55,130 nucleotides of DNA from an uncultured Aquabacterium sp. (GTDB taxonomy: Bacteria > Pseudomonadota > Gammaproteobacteria > Burkholderiales > Burkholderiaceae_C): the NCBI RefSeq assembly GCF_913773725.1, contig NZ_CAJYGK010000011.1, positions 1 to 55,130 on the forward strand, read 5' to 3'. The translations under genes were made by a program, and so were the position numbers. The first letter of the stretch is position 1. Each line of letters begins with the position of its first letter. The notes under the pieces are model-generated. The model saw only the letters and a program-made list of their open reading frames with translations. It had not been told where the DNA came from and made no database searches. This document shows, one piece after another, positions 25,576-34,060 of the stretch.

Positions 25576-27210
25576 CTAGTGCTCGCTGGCGAGCAGGATG
25601 GCTTTTATCGGCGCGCTTGCGTGGAGCGTGCGAGGCACGGGCACGGCACTGATGGTGCGCACGGCCTCTCCGTCCGACAGCTTGAATACCGCCACAGCTT
25701 CCACCAGCGCCTGGGACTGGCTGCTCAGGCTGCTGGCGGCCGCGGCCATTTCTTCGACCAGCGCGGCATTTCGCTGCGTGGTCTGGTCCATCTGCGCGAC
25801 CGCTTCTCCGATTTGTCCCATGTCCTGGCTCTGTGCGCTGCTCGCGGCGCTGATTTCGCCCATGATGTCCGTTACACGGCGGATGGCGGTGACGACCTCC
25901 GTCATCGTGGCACCGGCCTTGCCCACGAGCTGCGACCCCTGCTCCACGCGCTCCACGCTGTCGGTGATAAGCCGCTTGATTTCCTTGGCTGCTTCGGCGC
26001 TGCGGCCTGCGAGGCTGCGCACCTCGCTGGCTACCACAGCAAAGCCGCGGCCTTGCTCGCCCGCGCGGGCGGCTTCCACTGCGGCGTTCAGGGCCAGGAT
26101 GTTGGTCTGGAAAGCGATGCCGTCGATCACACTGATGATGTCGGCAATCTTGTGGCTGCTGTCGTCGATGCCCTTCATGGTTTTGACCACTTCGGCGACC
26201 ACTTCGCCGCCTTGGGTGGCCACGGTGGAGGCACTCAGGGCGAGCTGGTTGGCCTGGCGCGCGTTGTCGGCGTTCTGCTTCACCGTGGAGCCCAGTTGTT
26301 CCATCGACGCGGCGGTTTGCTGCAGTGCGCTGGCCTGCTCTTCGGTGCGGCCCGACAGGTCATGGTTGCCCGCCGCGATCTCGGTGCTGGCCGAGGCGAC
26401 GCCCTGTGCATTGCTGCGCACCGCCGTGACCGTCTGCGCCAGGCTGTGCTGCATGCGCTGCAGCGTCTCCAGCAGGTGGCCCATTTCGTCCTGGGACTGC
26501 ACGGTGATGTGCCCGCTCAGATCGCCGCTGGCGACGCGGTCGGCCACTGAAACGGCCTGCATCAGCGGGCGAGTGATCGAGCGGATGATGGTGATAGCGA
26601 GGAACAGGGCCAGAGCAATGGTCACGGCGCTCGCGACCAGGAGCCCCCGCATCAAATTGCGGGTGGCCGACTCGGCCCGATGGCCGGCTTCGGCCATGAC
26701 CTGCGCCTGGAGTTCCGCTTGCTTGCGGATCGCGTTCTGGTATTCGATCTGCGCGGGGCGCTGTTTGCTCTCCAGCAAGGCCAGCGCCTCCACCCATTGT
26801 TCCTTGGCAAACAGTTCAAGAAACTGATTGCCCAATGCAAGGTCCTTGGCGCGCAGAGGCTTGATGCTCTGGTGCAAGGCCTTACCTTCGTCGGATTCGA
26901 TGAGCTGATCCAGAATTTGCGTCTGTGCGGCGATGTTGCCGCGTTCGACCTTGATCTGGGCCAGCGCCGCCTGCTGAATGTCCGGGGACGAGAACAAGGC
27001 CAGATTGCGGAACTGGATGGTTTCCATGTTCGACCCGTCGATCACCGCACTCAATGCCTTGGTGATGGGGTTGCTCCTTTGAACGATGTCTTCCATCGCC
27101 TCACGCTGCGCGGCGGACAGGAACAGCACCATTGCGCCCTGCGCGACCAGCAGCAGCACCATGGTGGAGAACGAAATGGCAAGCCGGGTGGAGATTTTTA
27201 AGCGATTCAT
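25576..27210 (-). CDS. Methyl-accepting chemotaxis protein
   Basis: This 544-residue chemoreceptor has a first span at about 11-32, a periplasmic helical sensor (about 33-187, four-helix-bundle type), a second span at about 188-211, and a HAMP domain (about 212-265). A signalling hairpin has its conserved tip [20 protein letters not shown] near residue 370, and methylation-helix segments flank it. It feeds CheA/CheW; no such genes are here. It may sense the compound degraded by the neighbouring island, but the ligand is unknown. It begins 126 bases after the reductase stop, on the same strand. Confidence 0.95.
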   Translation of the reverse strand: MNRLKISTRLAISFSTMVLLLVAQGAMVLFLSAAQREAMEDIVQRSNPITKALSAVIDGSNMETIQFRNLALFSSPDIQQAALAQIKVERGNIAAQTQILDQLIESDEGKALHQSIKPLRAKDLALGNQFLELFAKEQWVEALALLESKQRPAQIEYQNAIRKQAELQAQVMAEAGHRAESATRNLMRGLLVASAVTIALALFLAITIIRSITRPLMQAVSVADRVASGDLSGHITVQSQDEMGHLLETLQRMQHSLAQTVTAVRSNAQGVASASTEIAAGNHDLSGRTEEQASALQQTAASMEQLGSTVKQNADNARQANQLALSASTVATQGGEVVAEVVKTMKGIDDSSHKIADIISVIDGIAFQTNILALNAAVEAARAGEQGRGFAVVASEVRSLAGRSAEAAKEIKRLITDSVERVEQGSQLVGKAGATMTEVVTAIRRVTDIMGEISAASSAQSQDMGQIGEAVAQMDQTTQRNAALVEEMAAAASSLSSQSQALVEAVAVFKLSDGEAVRTISAVPVPRTLHASAPIKAILLASEH

Positions 27211-27248
27211 GACGCGGGGTAGTTGGCAGTGGCGGGCGTGGGCGTGGG

Positions 27249-27284
27249 TGGGGGTGGGGGTGGGGGTGGGGGTGGGGGTGGGGT
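27249..27284. repeat. TGGGGG hexamer microsatellite, G-quadruplex potential
   Basis: Five perfect TGGGGG units (27249-27278) plus a partial TGGGGT unit lie in the 126-bp gap between the reductase and MCP genes. Five G tracts of length five, separated by single T, suit a parallel G-quadruplex on the plus strand. Copy number is likely to vary. The strand carrying the G tracts is the template for the minus-strand genes. Confidence 0.8.
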
Positions 27285-27336
27285 CGCCGCGCAGGGCCGC
27301 TGAAAGCCCGGCGGAAGCCGCTGGATCGGCGCGTTT

Positions 27337-28575
27337 TCAGGCGGTCTCGCGTGTCGAGACTTCGAACGCCTTGAGATCGAAGCCTGGAGCGGCCGCCTCG
27401 GCAGGACTGAGCGGCGTGTTGCGTGCAATGAGCTTGCGCGCCGCCATGTGGTCGGCTGGCCGATTGCATGATTCCACTGCCACCAAACGGCCGGCGCGGA
27501 AGCAAAGGACGCTGATCTGGTGCTGCTCGACGGAGCCGAGCACGACGGTTTCATCGTGCCCGTCGGCGAGGCCGGCGATTTGCAGCTTGAGTTCTCCCTG
27601 GTCGGTCCAGAACCAGGGCAGGGCGGCATAGCCGGCGGGCTTGCCCATGAGCCGGGCCGCCACGGCCTTGGCCTGGTCCACGGCATTCTGAACCGACTCG
27701 AGCCGGATGGCCTGTGGTGACCAGGGGCTGGGAAAGCTGACCACGTCGCCGATGGCGGAAATGGCCGGGTCGCTGGTGAGCAGATGGGCGTCGACAACGA
27801 TGCCGTTGTTGACGGTCAACTGTGCCTGAGCAGCGAGTTCCGCGTTGGGCAGCACGCCGATGCCATAGACCACCAGATCCGCCGGCAGGACTTCGCCGCT
27901 GGCCAGCTCCACGCTGCGCACCTGGCCGCCATCGCCGTGGATTGCGGCGAGGCTCTGGCCATAGTGGATTCGCACACCCCACCGGGCGTGGGCGTGATCG
28001 AATACCTGGGACGTGACCGCAGAGAGGGCTCGGGCCATTGGCCGCGTGCCCAGCTCCAGCACGTCCACCGCGATGCCGCGTGCGGCTGCGACGGCCGCGA
28101 ACTCCAGGCCGATGAAGCCCGCGCCAATGACCACTGCGCGCTTCGCGCTGCCCAGGCGCTGTGACAGCCCGTCGGCATCTGCCAGGTTGCGCAAGCCGAA
28201 TACGCCGCCGAGCTCGATGCCCGCGACCGCCGGCACACGGTTGCGCGCGCCGGTTGCCAGCACCAGGTGCTCGTAGGCGAGTCTTTCGCCGCTGGCGAGG
28301 ACAAGCTCGCGGCGTTCCCGGTCGATGGCAGTGGCACTGCCCTGTATGCGCGTGATGCGGTGCTCGTCAAAGTACTCGGGGGGGCGAAAGCGTAGCGCCG
28401 CCACGCCAACCTTTCCTAGCAGATAGGCCTTGGACAGTGGTGGACGCTGGTAGGGAACGCCAGGTTCGTCGCCAATGAGGGTGATCGCGCCTTCAAATCC
28501 CTCCTGCCGCAGCGATGCTGCAACCTGATAGCCGGCTTGGCCGGCACCGACGATGACAATGGAATTGTGGGACAT
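27337..28575 (-). CDS. FAD-dependent ferredoxin reductase of an oxygenase system
   Basis: This 412-residue protein belongs to the BphA4/PdR-type flavoprotein family. It has an FAD Rossmann motif VIVGAGQAGYQVAASLR near the start, VPYQRPPLSK, the ATG motif LVLATGARNR, a second Rossmann motif for NAD (VVIGAGFIGLEFAA, near 150), and AIGDVVSFPSP with the FAD-binding Asp. The C-terminal fold follows. It passes electrons from NADH to a ferredoxin serving the P450 or Rieske oxygenases in this island. No ferredoxin gene is seen nearby. The ATG at 28575 is preferred; a TTG at 28590 overlaps the MFS stop. Confidence 0.92.
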   Translation of the reverse strand: MSHNSIVIVGAGQAGYQVAASLRQEGFEGAITLIGDEPGVPYQRPPLSKAYLLGKVGVAALRFRPPEYFDEHRITRIQGSATAIDRERRELVLASGERLAYEHLVLATGARNRVPAVAGIELGGVFGLRNLADADGLSQRLGSAKRAVVIGAGFIGLEFAAVAAARGIAVDVLELGTRPMARALSAVTSQVFDHAHARWGVRIHYGQSLAAIHGDGGQVRSVELASGEVLPADLVVYGIGVLPNAELAAQAQLTVNNGIVVDAHLLTSDPAISAIGDVVSFPSPWSPQAIRLESVQNAVDQAKAVAARLMGKPAGYAALPWFWTDQGELKLQIAGLADGHDETVVLGSVEQHQISVLCFRAGRLVAVESCNRPADHMAARKLIARNTPLSPAEAAAPGFDLKAFEVSTRETA

Positions 28576-28586
28576 AGAGTTCTGCT

Positions 28587-29888
28587 TCAAAGAGTTTGGT
28601 CAGGGGCGGTCTTGCGCTCGAAGATCGGATAACGGCCCAACGAGAGCAACGCGAGGCCACCAAAGAGAAACATGGGCCCGCAGACCCACAACGTCGCCTG
28701 GTACGAGCCGGTGCTCCGGTAGAGTTGCCCGAAGAGCCATGGGGCCAGCGTGGAAGCCAGCGTGATCAGCCCGAGGTGGATGCCGAACAGGCGGCCGTAG
28801 TCGCGCATGCCGAAATACCGCGAGACGAGAAAGGCCGCCAGGTCGAACTCGGCACCCGCGCCGATGCCCACCAGCATGACACCCAGCACGAGCCAGCCGG
28901 TATCGTTCGCGCCGCTGATACCCAGGAGCAGGCACCCCAGGGCCGGCAGCCCCAGGGCGACGGCGGCCACGCCAGGCGCCCAGAGGCGGTCCACCAGGTA
29001 GCCCACGACGACCCGCCCCAATATCAGCGACAAGCCAAAGCTGCCGAAGATGCGCGCTGCATCCCCTGCCTCCAGGCCTTTGTCGCGCAACAGGGGGACA
29101 CCATTCGTGACCAGCGTCACCACGCAGGCCACGACCATGGACAAGGCGATGTTCAGAAGCCAGAAGCGGGGATTGCGCAGGCCTTCGCGCAGCGAGGCAC
29201 CCGTGATCACGGCACCTGCTGACGATGCTGACTCGCTGTGCTTGCGGGCCGGGGCGCGGGCAGGCTCTTTCATCCAGGCCAGCACCAGGGGCAGCACCAG
29301 GATCATTGGCAGGGCCGCCAGAAGCCAGAAGGCCGCCTGCCAGTTCCATTGCGAGATCACGGCGCTCACCGCCGAGGGAATGAGCATGGCGGCCAGACCG
29401 GTGCCGGAAAGAACCAGCGCGAGAGCCAGGCCGCGGTTGCGCTCGAACCACAGGTTCACCAGATGGGTCCAGGTGACGTGCATGGTGCCCATGCTGGCCA
29501 TGGACATCAGGAAAAAGCCCAGGTAGAGCGTCACGATCGAAGGCCCCAAGCGCGTCATGGCGATGAAGGCCAGGGAAAGCATGCACAGCGAGATCACCGT
29601 GACGCGCTTCATGCCAAAGCGCAGATTGAGCCAGCCCACGATCTGGGATGCGACCACCGATCCCAGAAACATGAAGCTCACTGCCGACTGAAGATCCGCG
29701 CGGGCCCAGTCAAAGGTCTGCTGCAGCGGAACCATCATCGCGCCGTAGGCATACAGCATGGATGAGTTGGAGTTGATCGCCAGTCCCAGCGTGGCCAGAA
29801 TCACGATGCGCCACGCGCTCTTGAACTCGGTCAGATCGATGCCCAGGCCATGCGCGGTATGTGAAGAGGTGGGGAGAGGTTGTGTCAT
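28587..29888 (-). CDS. MFS transporter
   Basis: This 433-residue protein has about 12 hydrophobic spans, with a polar cytoplasmic loop at about 212-235 dividing two halves. The loop between spans 2 and 3 reads GWLNLRFGMKRV, the MFS signature A region (GxLxDRxGxRR-like). It resembles monocarboxylate/oxalate-antiporter-type members. It lies between the thiolase-like gene and the ferredoxin reductase gene, so it probably imports the acid to be degraded or exports an intermediate. A permease (DitE) sits in dit diterpenoid clusters too. The ATG at 29888 is 48 bases after the thiolase stop. Confidence 0.9.
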   Translation of the reverse strand: MTQPLPTSSHTAHGLGIDLTEFKSAWRIVILATLGLAINSNSSMLYAYGAMMVPLQQTFDWARADLQSAVSFMFLGSVVASQIVGWLNLRFGMKRVTVISLCMLSLAFIAMTRLGPSIVTLYLGFFLMSMASMGTMHVTWTHLVNLWFERNRGLALALVLSGTGLAAMLIPSAVSAVISQWNWQAAFWLLAALPMILVLPLVLAWMKEPARAPARKHSESASSAGAVITGASLREGLRNPRFWLLNIALSMVVACVVTLVTNGVPLLRDKGLEAGDAARIFGSFGLSLILGRVVVGYLVDRLWAPGVAAVALGLPALGCLLLGISGANDTGWLVLGVMLVGIGAGAEFDLAAFLVSRYFGMRDYGRLFGIHLGLITLASTLAPWLFGQLYRSTGSYQATLWVCGPMFLFGGLALLSLGRYPIFERKTAPDQTL

Positions 29889-29936
29889 AGGGTGCCGGCA
29901 ATGGGGAAGGGAAGGGCAGGTAGGGCCAGGGCCGGT

Positions 29937-31130
29937 TCACTCGCGCACGAGCAGAAGCGAGCCGGCCAGCGGGCCTCCGCCGGCCGCCGCGACCGCTACC
30001 TGGTGCGGCGCGATCTGGCGCTGTCCGGCGCGCCCCCAGAGTTGGGTGCAAGCCTCGTGCACATACCCAAGGCCGTGGGTTCTTCCCCCCGAGAGCTGGC
30101 CGCCATTGGTGTTCACCGGCAGGGCGCCGTCGCGGGCGATCCGCGTGCCGCCTTCGACGAAGCGGCCGCTTTCGCCCGCCGGGCACAGGCCCAAGGCCTC
30201 CAGCCAGAGCAGGGTCAGGATGGAAAAGCCGTCGTACAACTGGGCGCTGCGGACATCAGCCGGCTTGAGATCGGTTCGCTGCCACATCATGCGTGCCGCG
30301 TCGATGCTGGCCCCGCCGGTCAGGGAAACCTGATCCCAGGACCAGGGCTGGTGCAATGCCGAACCGATGGCCTCCAGGCGGATGGGGGGATTCGGTCCAT
30401 GGCGCGCCGCATCCATGCGCGAGAGCACGATGGCCGTCGCCCCGTCGCAGTGCACGTCGCAATCGAACATGCGCAGGGGCGTCGAGATCATGCGGGAGGC
30501 CAAGTAGTCGTCCATGGTCATGGGCGTGCGGTACACAGCCTTGGGATTGAGCTCGGCGTTGGCACGGCAGGTCAGGGCGATTTGCGCCAACTGATCGGGG
30601 GTGGTCCCGTATTCGTGGAAGTGCCGCTGCGCGTACATGGCCATCAGGTTGATGGCCGAGTGCACTTCATAGGGGGTGTACCACTGCCAGAAGAAGCTGC
30701 TGTCGCGCCCGGCGGTCTTGTTGCTCAAGGCGTTGGCATTCTTGTCGAGCCGCCGCGCGCTCGCTTCGGTGATCGTGCGGAACACCAGCACATGGCGGCA
30801 CAGGCCCGCGGCAATGGCCATCGCGCCGTTGATCACGCCGGCCAGTGGCCCCGGCCCTTCGTAGCCGCCGCCATACCAGTTGACGTGGAGCCCCATCGTG
30901 CCGATGAGCGCATTGGGGCCCACCGGGGAAAAGCTGTTGCCATTGTTGTTGTCGCCTGGCCAGCAAGCCACGCCGTCGATGTCCTTTCGCGTGAGACCCG
31001 CATCGGCAATGGCTTCCAGACATGCGTCCAGGGTCAGGCGCATGGCGGACTTGTCGGATGGGCGGGCCACTTCGGATTGGCCTACGCCGGCGATCGCCAC
31101 GTTTTTTTCGTACAGATGGTCGAACATCAT
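29937..31130 (-). CDS. Thiolase-fold protein without nucleophilic Cys (aldolase-type, SCPx/Ltp2-like)
   Basis: This 397-residue protein has the thiolase fold: VAIAGVGQSEVARPS at the start, LTRKDIDGVACWPG, and the C-terminal glycine-rich loop NTNGGQLSGGRTHGLGY. Where thiolases have the active Cys (CSSGLQA), it reads EGPGPLAGVIN, so no acyl-enzyme can form there. Such Cys-less members, for example Ltp2 in steroid and IpfD in ibuprofen breakdown, work with a DUF35 partner and cleave beta-hydroxyacyl-CoA by retro-aldol chemistry. Here the start overlaps the DUF35 stop by four bases (ATGA), so the pair is coupled. Function is inferred by family analogy. Confidence 0.82.
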   Translation of the reverse strand: MMFDHLYEKNVAIAGVGQSEVARPSDKSAMRLTLDACLEAIADAGLTRKDIDGVACWPGDNNNGNSFSPVGPNALIGTMGLHVNWYGGGYEGPGPLAGVINGAMAIAAGLCRHVLVFRTITEASARRLDKNANALSNKTAGRDSSFFWQWYTPYEVHSAINLMAMYAQRHFHEYGTTPDQLAQIALTCRANAELNPKAVYRTPMTMDDYLASRMISTPLRMFDCDVHCDGATAIVLSRMDAARHGPNPPIRLEAIGSALHQPWSWDQVSLTGGASIDAARMMWQRTDLKPADVRSAQLYDGFSILTLLWLEALGLCPAGESGRFVEGGTRIARDGALPVNTNGGQLSGGRTHGLGYVHEACTQLWGRAGQRQIAPHQVAVAAAGGGPLAGSLLLVRE

Positions 31131-31525
31131 TCGGCTTTCTTGAACAGAGGGAGCCAGACGTCTTCGTGCTGCTCGAAAGTGACATGCACCGGCATGCCGA
31201 TTCGCACCTGATCGGGCACTAATTCCACGACGTTGCTGAGCAGGCGCAGGCCGGGCTGATCGTCGAGCTCGACGATGGCCACGACGTAGGGGGTGGCCAG
31301 CTCGGGCTTCCACGCCTGGTGGTTGATGGTGTAGGTGGCGATGCGGCCGCGGCCGCTTGTGGCCTGCGGCGCCACATCCAGCGAACCACAGAATGGGCAG
31401 ATCGGAGCGGGTGGATGAAAGAACCGCCGGCAGGTGCTGCAGCGATGGATCATCAGTCGGCCCGATTCCCCTCCCTGCCAAAAGGCCGATGAGTCGCTGG
31501 TGATCTGGGGCAGTTTTCGTGGCAT
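31127..31525 (-). CDS. DUF35 OB-fold zinc-ribbon protein, partner of the thiolase-like enzyme
   Basis: This 132-residue protein has an N-terminal helix (SAFWQGGESGRL), a zinc ribbon with Cys29, Cys32, Cys43 and Cys46 (CSTC and CPFC), and an OB fold (about 55-125) with the usual VVAIVELDDQPGLRLLSNVV strand order. DUF35 proteins bind and help thiolase-fold enzymes, for example ChsH2 with Ltp2 and IpfE with IpfD. It is first in the minus-strand operon DUF35, thiolase-like, MFS, reductase, and is divergent from the SDR gene at 31664. Confidence 0.92.
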   Translation of the reverse strand: MPRKLPQITSDSSAFWQGGESGRLMIHRCSTCRRFFHPPAPICPFCGSLDVAPQATSGRGRIATYTINHQAWKPELATPYVVAIVELDDQPGLRLLSNVVELVPDQVRIGMPVHVTFEQHEDVWLPLFKKAE

Positions 31526-31663
31526 GAACGCGGGGTATGTCGGGCTGGCAGTGGGTTGAATCAGGGCCGCTACGAATTGACGCAGGCGGGTTGAGAGAGT
31601 TTAATATCTGAACAAATTGCGTCAATGTGTCTAACTAATGGTTTCTACCAACCATCTGCATCT

Positions 31664-32359
31664 ATGAGTGAACATTCTTTGGCGAACCGCCATATCGTTG
31701 TGACCGGCGGCCTGGGCGTGCTGGGCCGTGCCGTGGGGGCCGTGCTGGTCGAGCAGGGAGCCCGCGTTGTCCTGCTCGATCGTGTTGCGGCCCAGGATGT
31801 GCCTGGGATCACGGCGGTGATCGGCGGCATTGACCTGACCGACCCGGATGCCACACGGTCCGCATTCCAGCAGGCAAGCGAGCGGCTCCAGGGCTTCGAT
31901 GGCCTGGTGAACGCCGCCGGGGGGTTCCGATGGGAAACGCTGGAGAGCGGAACCCTGGAGTCGTGGGATGCGCTCTATGCGATGAATCTGCGCAGTACCG
32001 TGGTGGCGTGCCGGGAGGCTCTGCCACGGCTGTTGGCGGCCGATGGCTCAGGCATCGTCAACGTGGGAGCGCTGGTTGCACAGAAGGCCGGAATGGGAAT
32101 GGGGGCTTATGCGGCGTCCAAGGCTGGCGTCGCGCGGCTAACCGAAGCGCTTGCCGAGGAGGTCAAGGATCGTGGCGTGCGTGTGAACGCTGTGTGCCCC
32201 AGCATTCTGGACACGCCTGCCAACCGGGCCGATATGCCCGATGCCGACACCGCGCGCTGGGTATCGCCGCGCTCGCTGGCCGCCGTCATCGCGTTTCTGT
32301 TGTCGGACGATGCCAGCGCCGTCACAGGCGCGTGCATTCCGGTGGCCGGTCGGGTGTGA
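31664..32359 (+). CDS. Short-chain dehydrogenase/reductase
   Basis: This 231-residue SDR has the motif VTGGLGVLGRAVG (about 11-23), LVNAAGG near 85, and the catalytic Ser region NVGALVAQKAG. The Tyr-Lys pair is in YAASKAG near 149, and it ends with VTGACIPVAGRV. It is short for the family and lacks the usual VDGG end. The start MSEHSLANR at 31664 is chosen by alignment to the family; the frame is open further upstream but without a ribosome-binding site. It heads the plus-strand operon that includes hemerythrin, FAH-family, CoA ligase and SDR genes. The substrate is unknown, probably a CoA ester or dihydrodiol. Confidence 0.88.
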   Translation: MSEHSLANRHIVVTGGLGVLGRAVGAVLVEQGARVVLLDRVAAQDVPGITAVIGGIDLTDPDATRSAFQQASERLQGFDGLVNAAGGFRWETLESGTLESWDALYAMNLRSTVVACREALPRLLAADGSGIVNVGALVAQKAGMGMGAYAASKAGVARLTEALAEEVKDRGVRVNAVCPSILDTPANRADMPDADTARWVSPRSLAAVIAFLLSDDASAVTGACIPVAGRV

Positions 32360-32361
32360 TC

Positions 32362-32883
32362 ATGGAAGACATGCGCTTGTCCCAGGAGCACTCGTCACCC
32401 GGGGCCGTTGGAGAGGGCGGCGGCAATGCCATGGCTTGGTCCGATCGCTACTTGCTTGGGCACGGTGACATGGATGGCACCCATCGCGAATTTGTCGCGT
32501 GCGTGGCGGCCCTTCAAACAGCGAAAGATGTCGATCTTGCGGGGTGCCTTGCCGCTTTCGAAGCACATGCCGTCGAGCATTTCGAGCAGGAGCGGCGCTG
32601 GATGGACTCCACCGGGTTTCCTGCCGCACAGTGCCATGTGGACGAACATACGGCGGTTCTGCGTTCCGTGCACGAGGTGCAGGAGATTCTGCGCAATGGC
32701 GGTCCAGGGCAGATAGCCCGCGATCTCGCCCATGCGCTCGCGAATTGGTTCCCAGGACACGCTGATTACATGGATGCTTCGCTTGCCCAATGGCTGGTCA
32801 AGCGCAGCCATGGTGGAGCGCCGGTGGTGCTTCGCCGCCGGCTGGAGCCCGCTGACGCGCCGCCTCTGCCGCCGGCCAACTGA
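32362..32883 (+). CDS. Bacteriohemerythrin
   Basis: This 173-residue protein has the full set of di-iron ligands of bacteriohemerythrin: His41, His73, Glu77, His92, His96, His133 and Asp138. They lie in the motifs GDMDGTHREF, HFEQERRWM, CHVDEH and HADYMD. Such proteins bind O2 reversibly. Its start is two bases after the SDR stop, so it is a true member of this catabolic operon. Because neighbouring operons encode several oxygenases, O2 storage or delivery is plausible. In Methylococcus a bacteriohemerythrin is thought to deliver O2 to methane monooxygenase. The role here is inference. A C-terminal tail of about 25 residues is disordered. Confidence 0.92.
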   Translation: MEDMRLSQEHSSPGAVGEGGGNAMAWSDRYLLGHGDMDGTHREFVACVAALQTAKDVDLAGCLAAFEAHAVEHFEQERRWMDSTGFPAAQCHVDEHTAVLRSVHEVQEILRNGGPGQIARDLAHALANWFPGHADYMDASLAQWLVKRSHGGAPVVLRRRLEPADAPPLPPAN

Positions 32884-32949
32884 GTCTTCGTTCCCGCTAG
32901 AGGCGCTTTGCCCCTGGTTTTCAATCCCCCCACAAGAGAAACGATCAAT

Positions 32950-33936
32950 ATGAGACTGGTGACATTTCAGGCTGCAGGCGAAGCCGCCCGCGCAGGCGCA
33001 TTCATCGAGGGCGACCAAGCGGTGCTTGACTTGCGGCAGGCGGCGCAGACCGTGCATGGCGGCAGCGCGGACGCACTGGCGAGCATCCTCGCGCTGATCG
33101 AAGCGGGGCCCGCTGCCTCCGAGCTTGCGCGCGACCTGATCGCGCGCGCGCCCCGTGCGGCCGTCCGGGAGCGCAGCGCGGTCAGAATCCTGGCGCCCAT
33201 CCAACCGCCACCGCAAATGCGCGATGCCTCTTGCTTCGAGCTGCATCTGCGCCAGAGCTATGCGGCAGCACGGCGGGCACGCGCGGCGCGCACACCGGAT
33301 CCGGAGGCCACACTGAAGGCCATGAACACCCGCTCAGACGAGCGCGCGATCGAGACCTTCCTGCGCCAGCCCATCTACTACAAATGCAACCGTTTTGCGA
33401 CCATCGGCGTGGACGACGATGTCGTGTGGCCCGGCTACAGCAAGGCGCTCGATTTTGAGCTCGAGTTCGGCTTCTACCTAGGCGCGCGGGCCAAGGACGT
33501 GCCCAAAGAGAAGGCGCGCGAGTACATCTTTGGCTACACGATCTTCAATGACATCAGCGCGCGTGATGCCCAGGCCGTGGAAATGGGCGGCATGCTGGGG
33601 CCGGCCAAGGGCAAAGACTTCGATACCAGCAACGTGATGGGGCCCTGCCTGGTCACTGCCGATGAGCTCCCCGATCCCTACAACCTGAACATGGTCGCCC
33701 GTGTCAATGGCGAGGAATGGGGGCGCGGCAATTCGCGCGACATGTATTGGAAGTTCGAGGATGTGATCGCGCATGTCTCGCGCTCCGAAACCCTGCATCC
33801 CGGTGAGTTCATCGGGTCGGGAACGGTGGGCAATGGCTGTGGCCTGGAGCAGATGCGCTACCTCAAGCCTGACGATGTCGTGGAACTAGAGGTGGAGGGC
33901 ATCGGCCTGCTGCGTACGCGCATCACGCAGCCTTGA
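32950..33936 (+). CDS. Fumarylacetoacetate hydrolase (FAH) family protein
   Basis: This 328-residue protein has an N-terminal cap (about 1-95) and the FAH domain. The metal-binding segments are DFELEFGFYLG (two Glu), and FNDISARDAQ; FDTSNVMGPCLV and EFIGSGTVGNGCG follow, all typical of this family. Members hydrolyse C-C bonds of beta-diketones or isomerise or decarboxylate ring-cleavage products. The dit cluster also has an FAH-family member (DitH). AGAGAAACG upstream supports the ATG at 32950. It lies between the hemerythrin gene and a CoA ligase gene in one operon. The substrate is likely a product of ring cleavage or retro-aldol cleavage. Confidence 0.9.
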   Translation: MRLVTFQAAGEAARAGAFIEGDQAVLDLRQAAQTVHGGSADALASILALIEAGPAASELARDLIARAPRAAVRERSAVRILAPIQPPPQMRDASCFELHLRQSYAAARRARAARTPDPEATLKAMNTRSDERAIETFLRQPIYYKCNRFATIGVDDDVVWPGYSKALDFELEFGFYLGARAKDVPKEKAREYIFGYTIFNDISARDAQAVEMGGMLGPAKGKDFDTSNVMGPCLVTADELPDPYNLNMVARVNGEEWGRGNSRDMYWKFEDVIAHVSRSETLHPGEFIGSGTVGNGCGLEQMRYLKPDDVVELEVEGIGLLRTRITQP

Positions 33937-34060
33937 TGGGCGTCCTCCACCCACGGGCGGGCGCCCTGGTTCCGTCGCCGCGGTGGCATGCAGCATGCTT
34001 CCGATCGGCGCCTTCACACAACGCAAAAAATCTGCCGCCGGTCGCGGCAGGGCACATCGA

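Noticed and set aside
27249..27284. Possible CRISPR-like repeat
   Set aside because: The unit is six bases with no spacers; it is a simple microsatellite.
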